DNA from: CAYVQZ01 sp964453435
Lineage (GTDB): Bacteria > Abyssobacteria > SURF-5
Assembly: GCA_964453435.1 (NCBI GenBank)
Contig: CAYVQZ010000004.1
Coordinates: 1-64,000 of the forward strand
Length of the DNA stretch: 64,000 bases
Direction of reading: 5' to 3'
Shown: piece after piece, positions 49,978-57,921 of the stretch
Position numbering within the stretch: position 1 is the first letter of the stretch
Layout of the letters: every line of letters begins with the position of its first letter
Notes under the pieces: model-generated
What the model saw: only the letters and a program-made list of their open reading frames with translations
Database searches by the model: none
Told to the model about the DNA's origin: nothing
Position numbers and translations under genes: made by a program

Positions 49978-51168
49978 TTAGAGAGCCTTTATGTTGTAAT
50001 CGTGAAAGTCCGAGAATTTCTTCTGGTAATAGCTTGTGATTCTCCCGTCCATATCGAAGAGGTACGCAATCAAGGCGGCGCGGGCCCACATGCCGTTTCG
50101 CGCCTGCCGGAAATACATGGCCCTCGGGTTATTGTCGATCTCGAACGGAATCTCCTCGTTTCGGGGAAACGGGTGCATAATGGCCGCATACCATTTCATT
50201 CGGGAGACCTTGTCCCGATTCAGATAATACTTGTCCGTGTCGAGGTTTTCGAAGAAGGCGCGGTCTTCCGGCTTGTCATGTTCATGCTGGATTCTCGTCA
50301 TATACAGTAAATCGACCTGGTCGATGACGTCGTTGAGGTTATCGAATTCCTTCACCGTCACGCCGCGGCCTAGTAACCAGCTTTTCATTTCGGCCGGAAG
50401 CTTGAGCCTGGGATGGTCGGGCGCAACGAAATACATTGTGATGTTGTCATATTTTGACAGGAGATTCGCGAGCGAGCGCACCGTTCTGCCTCTGCCGATA
50501 TCCCCGCAGAAACAATAAATTTTGTTGTCCAATCCCCTCGTCAAGCCGGGATATTTCTCCTTCAGTTCATCGAATCTGTTCCAGACCGACGAGTCTTTTG
50601 GCGAGCGGAATGAAAAGGTGATTTGGATGGTGTAGATGTCGAGCAGCGCCTGGGTCGGATGCTCGTCGGCTCCGGCTCCGCCGTTGACAATCGGCACATT
50701 GCGCTGGTTGAACTGGTCGAGGTCGTTCATCAGGTAGGCGCAGCACTCGGCGAAGTTCGCAATCCTGCTGCGCATGATGATTATGTCGAAGTAGCTGCTG
50801 AACATCCGGACGGAATCGAAGGGATTCTCGCCCTTATACTCGGATGACACCGAGGAGTCCCGAATTTCGTTGCACGTGATGCCGAGGACCTGGCAGGCGG
50901 CCATGAACGAGAGGAACGTTCTCGTGGATGCCTGGGTGAAGTACAGCATTGCCCGCTTGTGCGACAACAGGCTGGTGAGGAAGTTGTTGCCCTCCTTCGT
51001 TCGCGCGATATTTTTGATCATATCGGCGACGCTCGAGAGGTGCTCCAGGAGCCCCCTGTCAAATTGCTCCGAGAGAATGACATGTTTGAGCCGTTCGTTG
51101 CGCTGAAACTCCGGGATTTTCATCATCACGGGCCTGTTCAGCCGCGACTCGTAGTCGTATAATTCCAT
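49978..51168 (-). CDS. pyrB: Aspartate carbamoyltransferase, long divergent form
   Basis: 396 residues against ~310 in the common form. The carbamoyl-phosphate loop ASTRT (80-84), GADEHPTQALLD (167-176) and MHPFPRNEE (331-339) are intact. Extra length comes from ~30 residues at the N-terminus and insertions around 180-215 and 290-325. It catalyses the committed pyrimidine step. No pyrI is present. Copies D and C of the dispersed element flank it, and a promoter-leader-terminator unit lies 350 nt upstream. Confidence 0.88.
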   Translation of the reverse strand: MELYDYESRLNRPVMMKIPEFQRNERLKHVILSEQFDRGLLEHLSSVADMIKNIARTKEGNNFLTSLLSHKRAMLYFTQASTRTFLSFMAACQVLGITCNEIRDSSVSSEYKGENPFDSVRMFSSYFDIIIMRSRIANFAECCAYLMNDLDQFNQRNVPIVNGGAGADEHPTQALLDIYTIQITFSFRSPKDSSVWNRFDELKEKYPGLTRGLDNKIYCFCGDIGRGRTVRSLANLLSKYDNITMYFVAPDHPRLKLPAEMKSWLLGRGVTVKEFDNLNDVIDQVDLLYMTRIQHEHDKPEDRAFFENLDTDKYYLNRDKVSRMKWYAAIMHPFPRNEEIPFEIDNNPRAMYFRQARNGMWARAALIAYLFDMDGRITSYYQKKFSDFHDYNIKAL

Positions 51169-51321
51169 GGCAATCCTCTCTTGGTTTGAATGACGTATGT
51201 TTGTGTCTTCCGGGATGATTTCTGTGTGCTTTGCTCGCTCGCCGGATACCGCGAGCGTGTTCGCCGATCCGGGTTGCCGCGCGAAGGGGACTGTGTCCGT
51301 CCGATAATTCCATGTCCTGCG

Positions 51322-51410
51322 CTTCGGGGGCAGTCGGCCAATCTATCCCGCGGATTGCGCGGGACTTCGCTTCGCTCAGCGCAGAAAAGACGGGGGGATT
51401 ACAGCCCCTA
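51322..51410 (+). repeat. Dispersed hairpin element, copy D
   Basis: Same subfamily as copy C (hairpin CCCGCG-GATTG-CGCGGG), but lacks the CCGTAATTGGGT segment before ACAGCCCC. It lies between the leader terminator (51518) and the pyrB start. Confidence 0.9.
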
Positions 51411-51517
51411 CGCCGGCTTCTCGGCAGCATGAGCAATCGTGGGACGGATTCACGTCCCCGAAGCGAACAATCCCCGGAATCAACCGTGAGACACACTCAA
51501 AAAGCCGGTTTCCGGTC

Positions 51518-51541
51518 AAAAAAAAAGCCCTCAATCGAGGG
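51518..51541 (-). terminator. Intrinsic terminator upstream of pyrB
   Basis: Minus strand: CCCTC-GATT-GAGGG stem (plus a G-U pair) followed by C and nine T. It points toward pyrB and ends the leader transcript. Confidence 0.85.
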
Positions 51542-51642
51542 TGTCCCTTTCATTGCCTCTTTTGGAGGCGGGCTTTCCGGCATTTGACCTCACCGCCCCG
51601 TACGGGCCTGACACAACCGAACGCTTGCCATTTTTTCGAACC
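51518..51642 (-). ncRNA. Candidate pyrB leader/attenuator or small RNA (~125 nt)
   Basis: The unit runs from the predicted start at about 51642 to the terminator. Visible pairings: CCCGTACGGG, GCCTC-CAAAA-GAGGC, and a distant GTGTC/GACAC. Two overlapping short frames occur: ATG at about 51631 (13 codons, MASVRLCQARTGR), and a GTG frame joined to its stop whose own stop falls inside the terminator hairpin. Neither has a good SD. No known riboswitch or SRP-RNA consensus was matched. Confidence 0.5.
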
Positions 51643-51648
51643 GGAGCT

Positions 51649-51677
51649 ATTATACCGGTCGCGCATCTGAGTGTCAA
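51649..51677 (-). promoter_or_regulatory. Perfect consensus sigma70 promoter upstream of pyrB
   Basis: Minus strand: TTGACA (51672-51677), 17-nt spacer, TATAAT (51649-51654), matching consensus at all twelve positions. Confidence 0.92.
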
Positions 51678-51892
51678 CCCCGTTCCGGCTCATGGGTGTG
51701 CGACATGAATGGCGCCGCAGCTCTCTTTTTCCTGTGGCTGCCTCATTTCTGAGGGTAGTGTGCGCTTTCAGAATTCGATGAAGGAAGACGCCGTTCTCCG
51801 CAGGGGCACGGCGCGCCGTGCCCCTGCAGAGATATGTTCCAAGCGACGATCATGTCGCACACCCCCGGCTCATGGAAAACAGGAGGCTATTC

Positions 51893-53020
51893 ATGGCAAA
51901 AGTCATTCTTCTGGTTGCGCTTTCGCCTTTTCTCGCAATCTTTTCACTTTTTCTCTATTGGAAGCATCGTCCCCTTGCTGACATTGAGGTTGCCGGTTCT
52001 CTGGGAGTGGAGAGGTGGTGCGCTGTGCCGCCCGACGCGCACCATTCGAACACCGACCTGTTCACATACAGGGGCAGATATCTCGTTGTGCACGCCACAT
52101 CCCCGTGGCACTTCGCTTCGCCGAAGTGCAGGCTGGTGGTCCGCTCGTCCATCGACGGGAGGAACTGGGAAAAGCTTTCGGAAATCAGCATCGCCGACGA
52201 GGACGTGCGGGACCCCAAGCTGGTGGCCATTGGCGGAAAGCTGTTTCTCTATTTTCTGAGAAGCACGAAAAGGTTCGAGGCCGAGCCGACCGGGACCGCA
52301 TACTGCGTGAGCGACGATGCTGTCACTTGGACCGAACCGAAGGACCTGGCAGTGGACGGGTGGCTGTTCTGGCGTCCGAAAACGAACGACGGGATTACGT
52401 TCTACGCGCCGGCATACTGGTGGGAACACGGAAAATCCATGCTGTTCAAGTCGACCGACGGCACGAACTGGGCCGAAGTCGGACCGATTTATGAAGGCGA
52501 AAGAAACGACGAGACCGCCATCTGCTTCAGAGCGGACGGCAGCCTGGTCATGACCGCCCGGCTGGAGGTCGACCCGAATCGGTGGGGATATCATCCGGGC
52601 GCGCACACGTTAATAGGGGTGGCGAAGCCGCCATGCACCGAGTGGCAATACGCGCGCAGCCACGAGACCCGCCTTGACGGCCCCTGCTTGTTTCAAATCG
52701 GGGAACGGACATATGCCTGCGGGCGGCGCCACGTCGGAGGCTCAGCCTACATGGGCAGCGTTTGGGGCAGGAAACGCACGGCGCTCTATCTGGTGGAGCC
52801 CGATCGCCTGGTTTTCCTTTCAGACCTCCCGAGCAATGGCGACACATCCTATGGCGGCGTGGTTGTCGATGACGAATACGTCCTTCTCAGTTACTATACG
52901 AGCCCGCTCGGGAAAGATTACCCCTGGCTCGTCGGAATGCTTTCCAACACATCCATCGAAATGGCCAGATTCAAGATAGCCGACCTCGAAAAGTTGGCCG
53001 AGGGGAAACTTGCCGAATAG
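51893..53020 (+). CDS. Sialidase-like (BNR/Asp-box) exported protein
   Basis: 375 residues from the ATG at 51893 (GGAGG 6 nt upstream). An N-terminal membrane helix (about 3-22) anchors or exports it. Asp-box repeats appear as SSIDGRNWEKL, SDDAVTWTEP and STDGTNWAEV, typical of six-bladed sialidase-fold beta-propellers. DVRDPKL and the late Arg residues (RLEVDPNR, GRRHVGG) might form the active-site triad, but a canonical FRIP motif is missing. Probably a periplasmic or surface glycan-binding or hydrolysing protein. Confidence 0.75.
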   Translation: MAKVILLVALSPFLAIFSLFLYWKHRPLADIEVAGSLGVERWCAVPPDAHHSNTDLFTYRGRYLVVHATSPWHFASPKCRLVVRSSIDGRNWEKLSEISIADEDVRDPKLVAIGGKLFLYFLRSTKRFEAEPTGTAYCVSDDAVTWTEPKDLAVDGWLFWRPKTNDGITFYAPAYWWEHGKSMLFKSTDGTNWAEVGPIYEGERNDETAICFRADGSLVMTARLEVDPNRWGYHPGAHTLIGVAKPPCTEWQYARSHETRLDGPCLFQIGERTYACGRRHVGGSAYMGSVWGRKRTALYLVEPDRLVFLSDLPSNGDTSYGGVVVDDEYVLLSYYTSPLGKDYPWLVGMLSNTSIEMARFKIADLEKLAEGKLAE

Positions 53021-53323
53021 CTTAAATGTCTTCGTACAGCGCCCTGAGGGTGGGGTCCATCTACGCGAGCCGTTTTTCAGCCTCCCGGGGGGGCATTGCC
53101 TCGAGGGAACCGTCCGGATTCTGGACGACCACGCCTGCCTCTCGAAGCATTTTGTGACGCCTCTTGCGTTCTTCCTTATCCGGCGCGCATATAAGCTGGC
53201 AGTGACCGCAGGTCAGCTAGAGCTTCGTTTCCATGAGGACATGACGATGGCCGCCTTCCATTTCAAGACGATTGTTGTACGCTTCTATTCCGCGCAGCAT
53301 CGCTGAGGAGTTACACATTATCC
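53021..53323. other. 303-bp gap, nothing recognised
   Basis: One open frame crosses it (53010-53306) but has no RBS, no domain and overlaps the sialidase-like gene. Confidence 0.5.
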
Positions 53324-54253
53324 GTGGCCCAGAGCAGTCCGAAAAATCAAAAGGTGGAAAAAGCTTTTCTTTTGAGCGGTTATGCGTATGCGATCGTCGC
53401 CGCAGCCCTCTGGGGAATAGCGGGGACAATCGCAAAATTCCTGTTTAACCGCGATGTTACGGCCCTCGCGCTCACGCAGGTTCGACAGACGCTCTCCTTC
53501 CTCGTTATGATGGCCTTCTTCCTGGCGTTTCGCCGCAATCTTGCCAGGGTTGCCCTGAGAGATATTCCCTATCTGGCGACGCTCGGCATTCTCGGCCTCG
53601 CAATGGTTCAGATTTCGTATTATGTCACTATCAGCAAAATCCAAGTTGCGGCCGCAATACTGCTGCAGTATATGGCGCCGGTTTTCATTTTGATTTATTC
53701 CACAACGTTCATGAAGGAGAAACTGACCCTTCCGAAGGTCGCGGCGCTTTTGCTTGCAGTGACTGGCTGTGCATTCGTCGCAGGAATTTACAGGCTGGAC
53801 CTTCTGAAGCTTAACCTTGCAGGAGTGGCGTGGGGATTGCTGGCCGCGCTGTTCTTCAGTTTCTGGACATTGTACGGGCAGGCCGGCCTGAAAAAATATG
53901 GCGCGATGACATTGTTCGCTTATGCATCGGGTTTCGGCTCCATTGTGTGGTGGATTTTGAATCCGCCGCGCTCATTTTTTTCGGTGCACTATTCGACCCT
54001 CACATGGCTGGGTTTTCTCTACATAGTCCTCTTCGGAACCGTTTTTCCTTTCGTTTTTTACCTCAAGAGCTTGGAGCGGCTGGAGGCTTCCCGCGTCAGT
54101 ATCACCAGCACCCTGGAACCAGTCGTTGCGGGGGTGGCCGCCTACCTCGCGCTTGGAGAGCAAATGGATTTGCTCCAGGCTCTTGGCGGGATTCTCGTGA
54201 TCGCGGCTATAATCGTTTTGCGAAGGAGCGCAACGTCGGAAAGCATGCGATGA
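53324..54253 (+). CDS. EamA/DMT-family transporter
   Basis: 309 residues, GTG start with GAGGAG 13 nt upstream. Ten membrane helices in two EamA repeats (about 18-145 and 165-300), with the usual AAALWGIAGTIAK opening and SRVSITSTLEPVVAGVAAYLALGE in the last third. It exports or imports small metabolites; the substrate is unknown. Confidence 0.92.
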   Translation: MAQSSPKNQKVEKAFLLSGYAYAIVAAALWGIAGTIAKFLFNRDVTALALTQVRQTLSFLVMMAFFLAFRRNLARVALRDIPYLATLGILGLAMVQISYYVTISKIQVAAAILLQYMAPVFILIYSTTFMKEKLTLPKVAALLLAVTGCAFVAGIYRLDLLKLNLAGVAWGLLAALFFSFWTLYGQAGLKKYGAMTLFAYASGFGSIVWWILNPPRSFFSVHYSTLTWLGFLYIVLFGTVFPFVFYLKSLERLEASRVSITSTLEPVVAGVAAYLALGEQMDLLQALGGILVIAAIIVLRRSATSESMR

Positions 54254-54284
54254 CGTGCGGATGTGGTCATTGTGCCGGGGCCGC

Positions 54285-54314
54285 TTGACTTTCGGAATGA
54301 TTTGGGGGTATAAA
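54285..54314 (+). promoter_or_regulatory. Promoter of the MBOAT operon
   Basis: TTGACT (54285-54290), 18-nt spacer, TATAAA (54309-54314). Confidence 0.72.
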
Positions 54315-54331
54315 TAGTTAGCTGATTTCAA

Positions 54332-54375
54332 TCTTTTCTCTTTTCGCGGGAGTGGTTCCGCGAAAAGAGAAAAGA
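54332..54375 (+). promoter_or_regulatory. 18-bp perfect hairpin in the 5' leader of the MBOAT operon
   Basis: TCTTTTCTCTTTTCGCGG and its exact complement with an 8-nt loop, about 12 nt past the likely transcription start. The left arm is all pyrimidine over 13 nt and the right arm purine. No T-run follows, so it is not a usual terminator; it may protect the transcript or regulate it. Confidence 0.7.
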
Positions 54376-54430
54376 CGATTATATTCGTAGCCGCTCCAAG
54401 AGAATTTTGGGGCGGGGGGGGACGATTTTC

Positions 54431-54688
54431 TTGAAATCTTGGCTGCGAGCCATTCTCGGGATGGTAATATACGGCATATATGCCGTTTTCCTTTTGTTGA
54501 TCCTCTACTTTCCGGCCGCTGAGCTTATCACGCAAATCTCTCTGAACACCCGCCTGTTCCAGTTTCGGCCTCAGGCGCGGATTGAAGATGCGCTGTTACC
54601 CTGCCTTCTCCTGGCGTTGCTGTACGCTGTCGCAACGAATATTCAGAGAACGCTTGCGCCGACGCAACCTTCACGGAAAGGGCCATGA
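54431..54688 (+). CDS. Small two-helix membrane protein preceding MBOAT gene
   Basis: 85 residues from a TTG at 54431; the frame is open from TTG 54407. A G-rich tract (GGGGGGGG) lies 9 nt upstream. Two helices (about 6-28 and 50-68). It is first in the operon with the MBOAT and SGNH genes and may be an accessory factor. Not recognised. Confidence 0.55.
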   Translation: MKSWLRAILGMVIYGIYAVFLLLILYFPAAELITQISLNTRLFQFRPQARIEDALLPCLLLALLYAVATNIQRTLAPTQPSRKGP

Positions 54689-54753
54689 ACGTTTTGGTAG
54701 AGTTGAGATAGCAACACGTTCCCGAATGACAACCATGTAGCGGAAAGCGGCAT

Positions 54754-56154
54754 ATGCTGTTCAACAGCCTGGCATTCGGCGTATTCCTCGTTATTGCGTT
54801 GATCTTGTTTTGGTCGGCGCCCCGTTCTCACCGGGTCTATATCCTCCTCGGGCTGAGCTACTTTTTCTACATGTACTCATATCCCATTTATTTTTTCCTG
54901 CTCGCGATTCTGACTCTCGCGAACTTCGCTTTCGCGCTCGAAATCTCGCAGAAGCGGCGCCACGCAAAGCGATTTCTCGTTATCGCTATTGCGGCGGACC
55001 TCCTGAGCATCGGGTTCTTCAAATACGCAAACTTCACTCTCGGTTCGTTCGAATCGTTGGTTGGCATATTCGGGTTCAAGGCCGACCTGCCGTTTTTGGA
55101 CATTGTTCTTCCGCTCGGAATCTCGTTTTACACGTTTCAGATGATGAGCTACATCGTCGACACGTACCGGGGTGAGCCGGCCGAGGAATCGTTTTGGAAT
55201 TTCGCTGCATATGTGTCCTTTTTCCCGCAACTTGTGGCCGGACCGATTGTCAGGCCCAAGACTCTTCTTCCGCAAATCAAGGCGCATCACGTTTTCGACG
55301 AGGAACGCGCCGTTCGCGGGATGTTTCTGATTGCGCAGGGGCTCGTTAAAAAGATCGTATTTGCGGACTACCTCGGCGGCTACGTGGACAAGGTGTTCGC
55401 CGCGCCGTCGGAATTCTCCGGCATCGCCACTCTCGTGGGCGTTTACGCCTATGCGTTTCAGATATACTTCGACTTTTCCGGATACACCGATATCGCCATC
55501 GGGTGCGGTAAACTGTTCGGCTTCGAGATTCCCATCAACTTCAACCTTCCGTACATAGCGAAGAATCCGCGTGAATTCTGGAGGCGCTGGCACATCTCGC
55601 TGTCCACGTGGCTGCGCGACTATCTCTACATTCCGCTGGGAGGAAATCGGAAAACGAGGGCGCGCACATACGTGAACATGATGATCACGATGTTGTTGGG
55701 AGGCCTGTGGCACGGAGCGAACTGGACCTTCGTTTTGTGGGGCGGATTCCACGGTGTGCTCATAGCGATTCAGCGATTCCTCGAAGAACGATACGCGTTC
55801 GCCAAGAAGCTTTTTTCCGATCGATGGACTGTCACGACTGTGCTCTCGGCCCTGGTGACATTCCATCTTGTTTGCTTTGGGTGGGTTCTTTTCCGTGCCG
55901 AGTCGGTGCAGGTGGCGGGCACAATCGTAAAGAACATTTTCACGGCCGGTCTCGATATCCAATCCGTTCAAGCGACGATTGTGATTATGCTTGTGATTGC
56001 CGTCTACAGCCATATACTGAGAAGCAAATGGGACCTTGAAGAGTGGTTTATCAAGTTACCTGAGCCTGTCCAAGGATTCGCTTACTCCTGCGTAACGATT
56101 GCCATATACCTGTTTTTCACCACCGAGCGCCGATTCATCTACTTCCAATTCTAG
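54754..56154 (+). CDS. AlgI-like MBOAT O-acyltransferase
   Basis: 466 residues, ATG start. About ten membrane helices. YVSFFPQLVAGPIVRPKTLLPQ, FDFSGYTDIAIGCGKLFGF, PREFWRRWHISLSTWLRDYLYIPLGGNR and GLWHGANWTFVLWGGFHG hold the family's conserved His residues. MBOAT proteins of this type move acyl groups from the cytoplasm to an extracellular polysaccharide. The SGNH partner follows 15 nt downstream. Confidence 0.95.
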   Translation: MLFNSLAFGVFLVIALILFWSAPRSHRVYILLGLSYFFYMYSYPIYFFLLAILTLANFAFALEISQKRRHAKRFLVIAIAADLLSIGFFKYANFTLGSFESLVGIFGFKADLPFLDIVLPLGISFYTFQMMSYIVDTYRGEPAEESFWNFAAYVSFFPQLVAGPIVRPKTLLPQIKAHHVFDEERAVRGMFLIAQGLVKKIVFADYLGGYVDKVFAAPSEFSGIATLVGVYAYAFQIYFDFSGYTDIAIGCGKLFGFEIPINFNLPYIAKNPREFWRRWHISLSTWLRDYLYIPLGGNRKTRARTYVNMMITMLLGGLWHGANWTFVLWGGFHGVLIAIQRFLEERYAFAKKLFSDRWTVTTVLSALVTFHLVCFGWVLFRAESVQVAGTIVKNIFTAGLDIQSVQATIVIMLVIAVYSHILRSKWDLEEWFIKLPEPVQGFAYSCVTIAIYLFFTTERRFIYFQF

Positions 56155-56169
56155 GAGGGGTGGCGCACT

Positions 56170-57429
56170 ATGGTTGGGAAAAAAAGCGTTTGCAAATACG
56201 CTCTCCTCAAGATCGGTTTCTACTACCTCGCCATTCTTGCAACAATTACGGTTCTGAGCATTCGGGCGATCGGAACGCGCGAAATCCTTGTTGGCGCTAC
56301 CAAATTCAAACCATATTCCATTCTCAAAGCAAACTGCTCCAGCCAAGACATAGGGCAGGGGACCTCGAACGTCTTGTGTTTCGGCGATTCGAATTCTTTT
56401 TGGCCGCCTGACCTCACCGCATGCTCCGACAACTTCGATGTGCACCTGCCCGGATTGATACGGAACGCCCTGGAAGGCGAGGGTCTCGAGCGGGATGTCT
56501 GTGTGTCCGAATGGGCTTTCCCGCGGGCAGGCATGTTCGATTACTATTGCCTGTTCTACCGGGCGCAAAAGTTCTCGCCCGACCTCCTCATTGTTCCCAT
56601 CAACTGGCAGTTTTTCGGATATCCGTGGGAAGAAGGCCCCGACGGACACCATCCGGAACTTTCTGCGTTCGTGCCGTTGCGGCCCGAATTGAATTCGGCG
56701 GAGTACAATCCGTTGAGGGCGAGAGGAATATCTCCCGTCAAGCATGTCGAATACAAGCTTTCCTTTCATACGCTTTATCGGTTCGGAATAAAGGCGTGGG
56801 TTCTCGATAACAAGCTGAAACCTCTTGCTTTTCTGCTGGCGCGCACCGTGGTCCCGATGTCGGTTCCCGAACTCGAGCCGCCGAGAGACGAATTCGGCCC
56901 CGAGAAACTCGCCGCCGACCCGCAGACGCTGGGCTTGCGGTTTCCCATGCATGTGGAAAAATCGAATCTTACCCTCAGAGAAGTTCAGGCGCTCGCGCAG
57001 GCGGCTTCGCAGCGCGGGACCGGGATATTGTTTTTCATCTGGCCGCTTAATTACGAGCGATTCAGCGAGTCTGGTATTTTGGACAGGCTCGCGCTCGAGC
57101 ACTCGATATCTCGAATTCGGCAGGCTGCACGAGGAAGGCACGTCTATTTTGCGGACCTCTCGGACTTGCTTGCCTATGACCATTTCGTGGATATATACGG
57201 CCACTGCACCGTGGATGGGCGCAGAAAAATAGCTGCGGCGCTTGTTCCGACAATTCGGGAGGCCCTCGATGGGCGTCCGCCTTCACTTCTTGCGACAGAA
57301 ACCGGAAACGCAGGAAAAATCGATGACCTCCACGGCGCCGATGGCCGGATGGCCGGGGATCAAGACTTTCCATCTGAACAGGCGCCGTCGCTGACGGCGA
57401 CTCCTTTGTATTCGGAAGGAGTATTTTGA
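56170..57429 (+). CDS. AlgJ/AlgX-like SGNH protein
   Basis: 419 residues, ATG with AGGAGGGG 11 nt upstream. A membrane helix (about 12-33) exposes an SGNH domain to the periplasm. Block I is FGDSNSF with nucleophile Ser74, and the last block is DIYGHCTVDGRRKIA with the catalytic D-x2-H pair. With the MBOAT protein it probably completes O-acetylation of a secreted glycan. The last ~45 residues are low complexity. Confidence 0.85.
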   Translation: MVGKKSVCKYALLKIGFYYLAILATITVLSIRAIGTREILVGATKFKPYSILKANCSSQDIGQGTSNVLCFGDSNSFWPPDLTACSDNFDVHLPGLIRNALEGEGLERDVCVSEWAFPRAGMFDYYCLFYRAQKFSPDLLIVPINWQFFGYPWEEGPDGHHPELSAFVPLRPELNSAEYNPLRARGISPVKHVEYKLSFHTLYRFGIKAWVLDNKLKPLAFLLARTVVPMSVPELEPPRDEFGPEKLAADPQTLGLRFPMHVEKSNLTLREVQALAQAASQRGTGILFFIWPLNYERFSESGILDRLALEHSISRIRQAARGRHVYFADLSDLLAYDHFVDIYGHCTVDGRRKIAAALVPTIREALDGRPPSLLATETGNAGKIDDLHGADGRMAGDQDFPSEQAPSLTATPLYSEGVF

Positions 57430-57546
57430 GCTTCGTCCATTATCGGAGCTTCTCTGACAACTCCCCCAGTTGAGAGTGTCTCACGATTACCAAGCGCAGG
57501 GAACTGTGAATCTGTCTCACGGTTGCACATTTTGCCGAACAACAAG

Positions 57547-57650
57547 CTTTGGGGGTTGTACCCAATTACGGAATCCCCCCGTCTTTTCTTCGCTGAGCGG
57601 AGCGAAAGTCCCGCGCACTCGCGGGATAGATTGGCGGACTGCCCCCGAAG
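57547..57650 (-). repeat. Dispersed hairpin element, copy E
   Basis: Reversed relative to A-D. Core includes hairpin CCCGCG-AGTG-CGCGGG on the minus strand and GTAATTGGGTACAACCCCC. Flanks with CTGTCTCACGGTT extend over 57470-57690. The rest of 57430-57921 has no gene. Confidence 0.9.
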
Positions 57651-57921
57651 CACGGATTACCGACCGTGGGACACATTCATTTCCTTCACGCCTCTTCTGT
57701 GCCGCCGATAATCGCCTTCTTGAATTTCTATCGTGATTTCCATGCGGCGCCCTGTCCGCGTTTCGAGCCCGTTACCCATTGTCAGGCGTTACCTTACAAA
57801 GGAAACTTCAAGGATTAACGACTATTTCCTTGAGCGAGCCGCGTCGGCAATGGTATGACACTTCTGAAAACGGCGGTTGCAATGCAACGAAGCCCAAAGG
57901 AAAAACGACGGAGGCCGCAAG

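Noticed and set aside
51518..51642. SRP (4.5S) RNA, PyrR-binding leader or a known riboswitch for the pyrB-upstream RNA
   Set aside because: The GGUCAGGUCCGGAAGG-type SRP apex and the PyrR-binding consensus are not present, and no riboswitch core I know fits.
53010..53306. 98-codon plus-strand frame
   Set aside because: Overlaps the sialidase-like stop, no RBS, no family.
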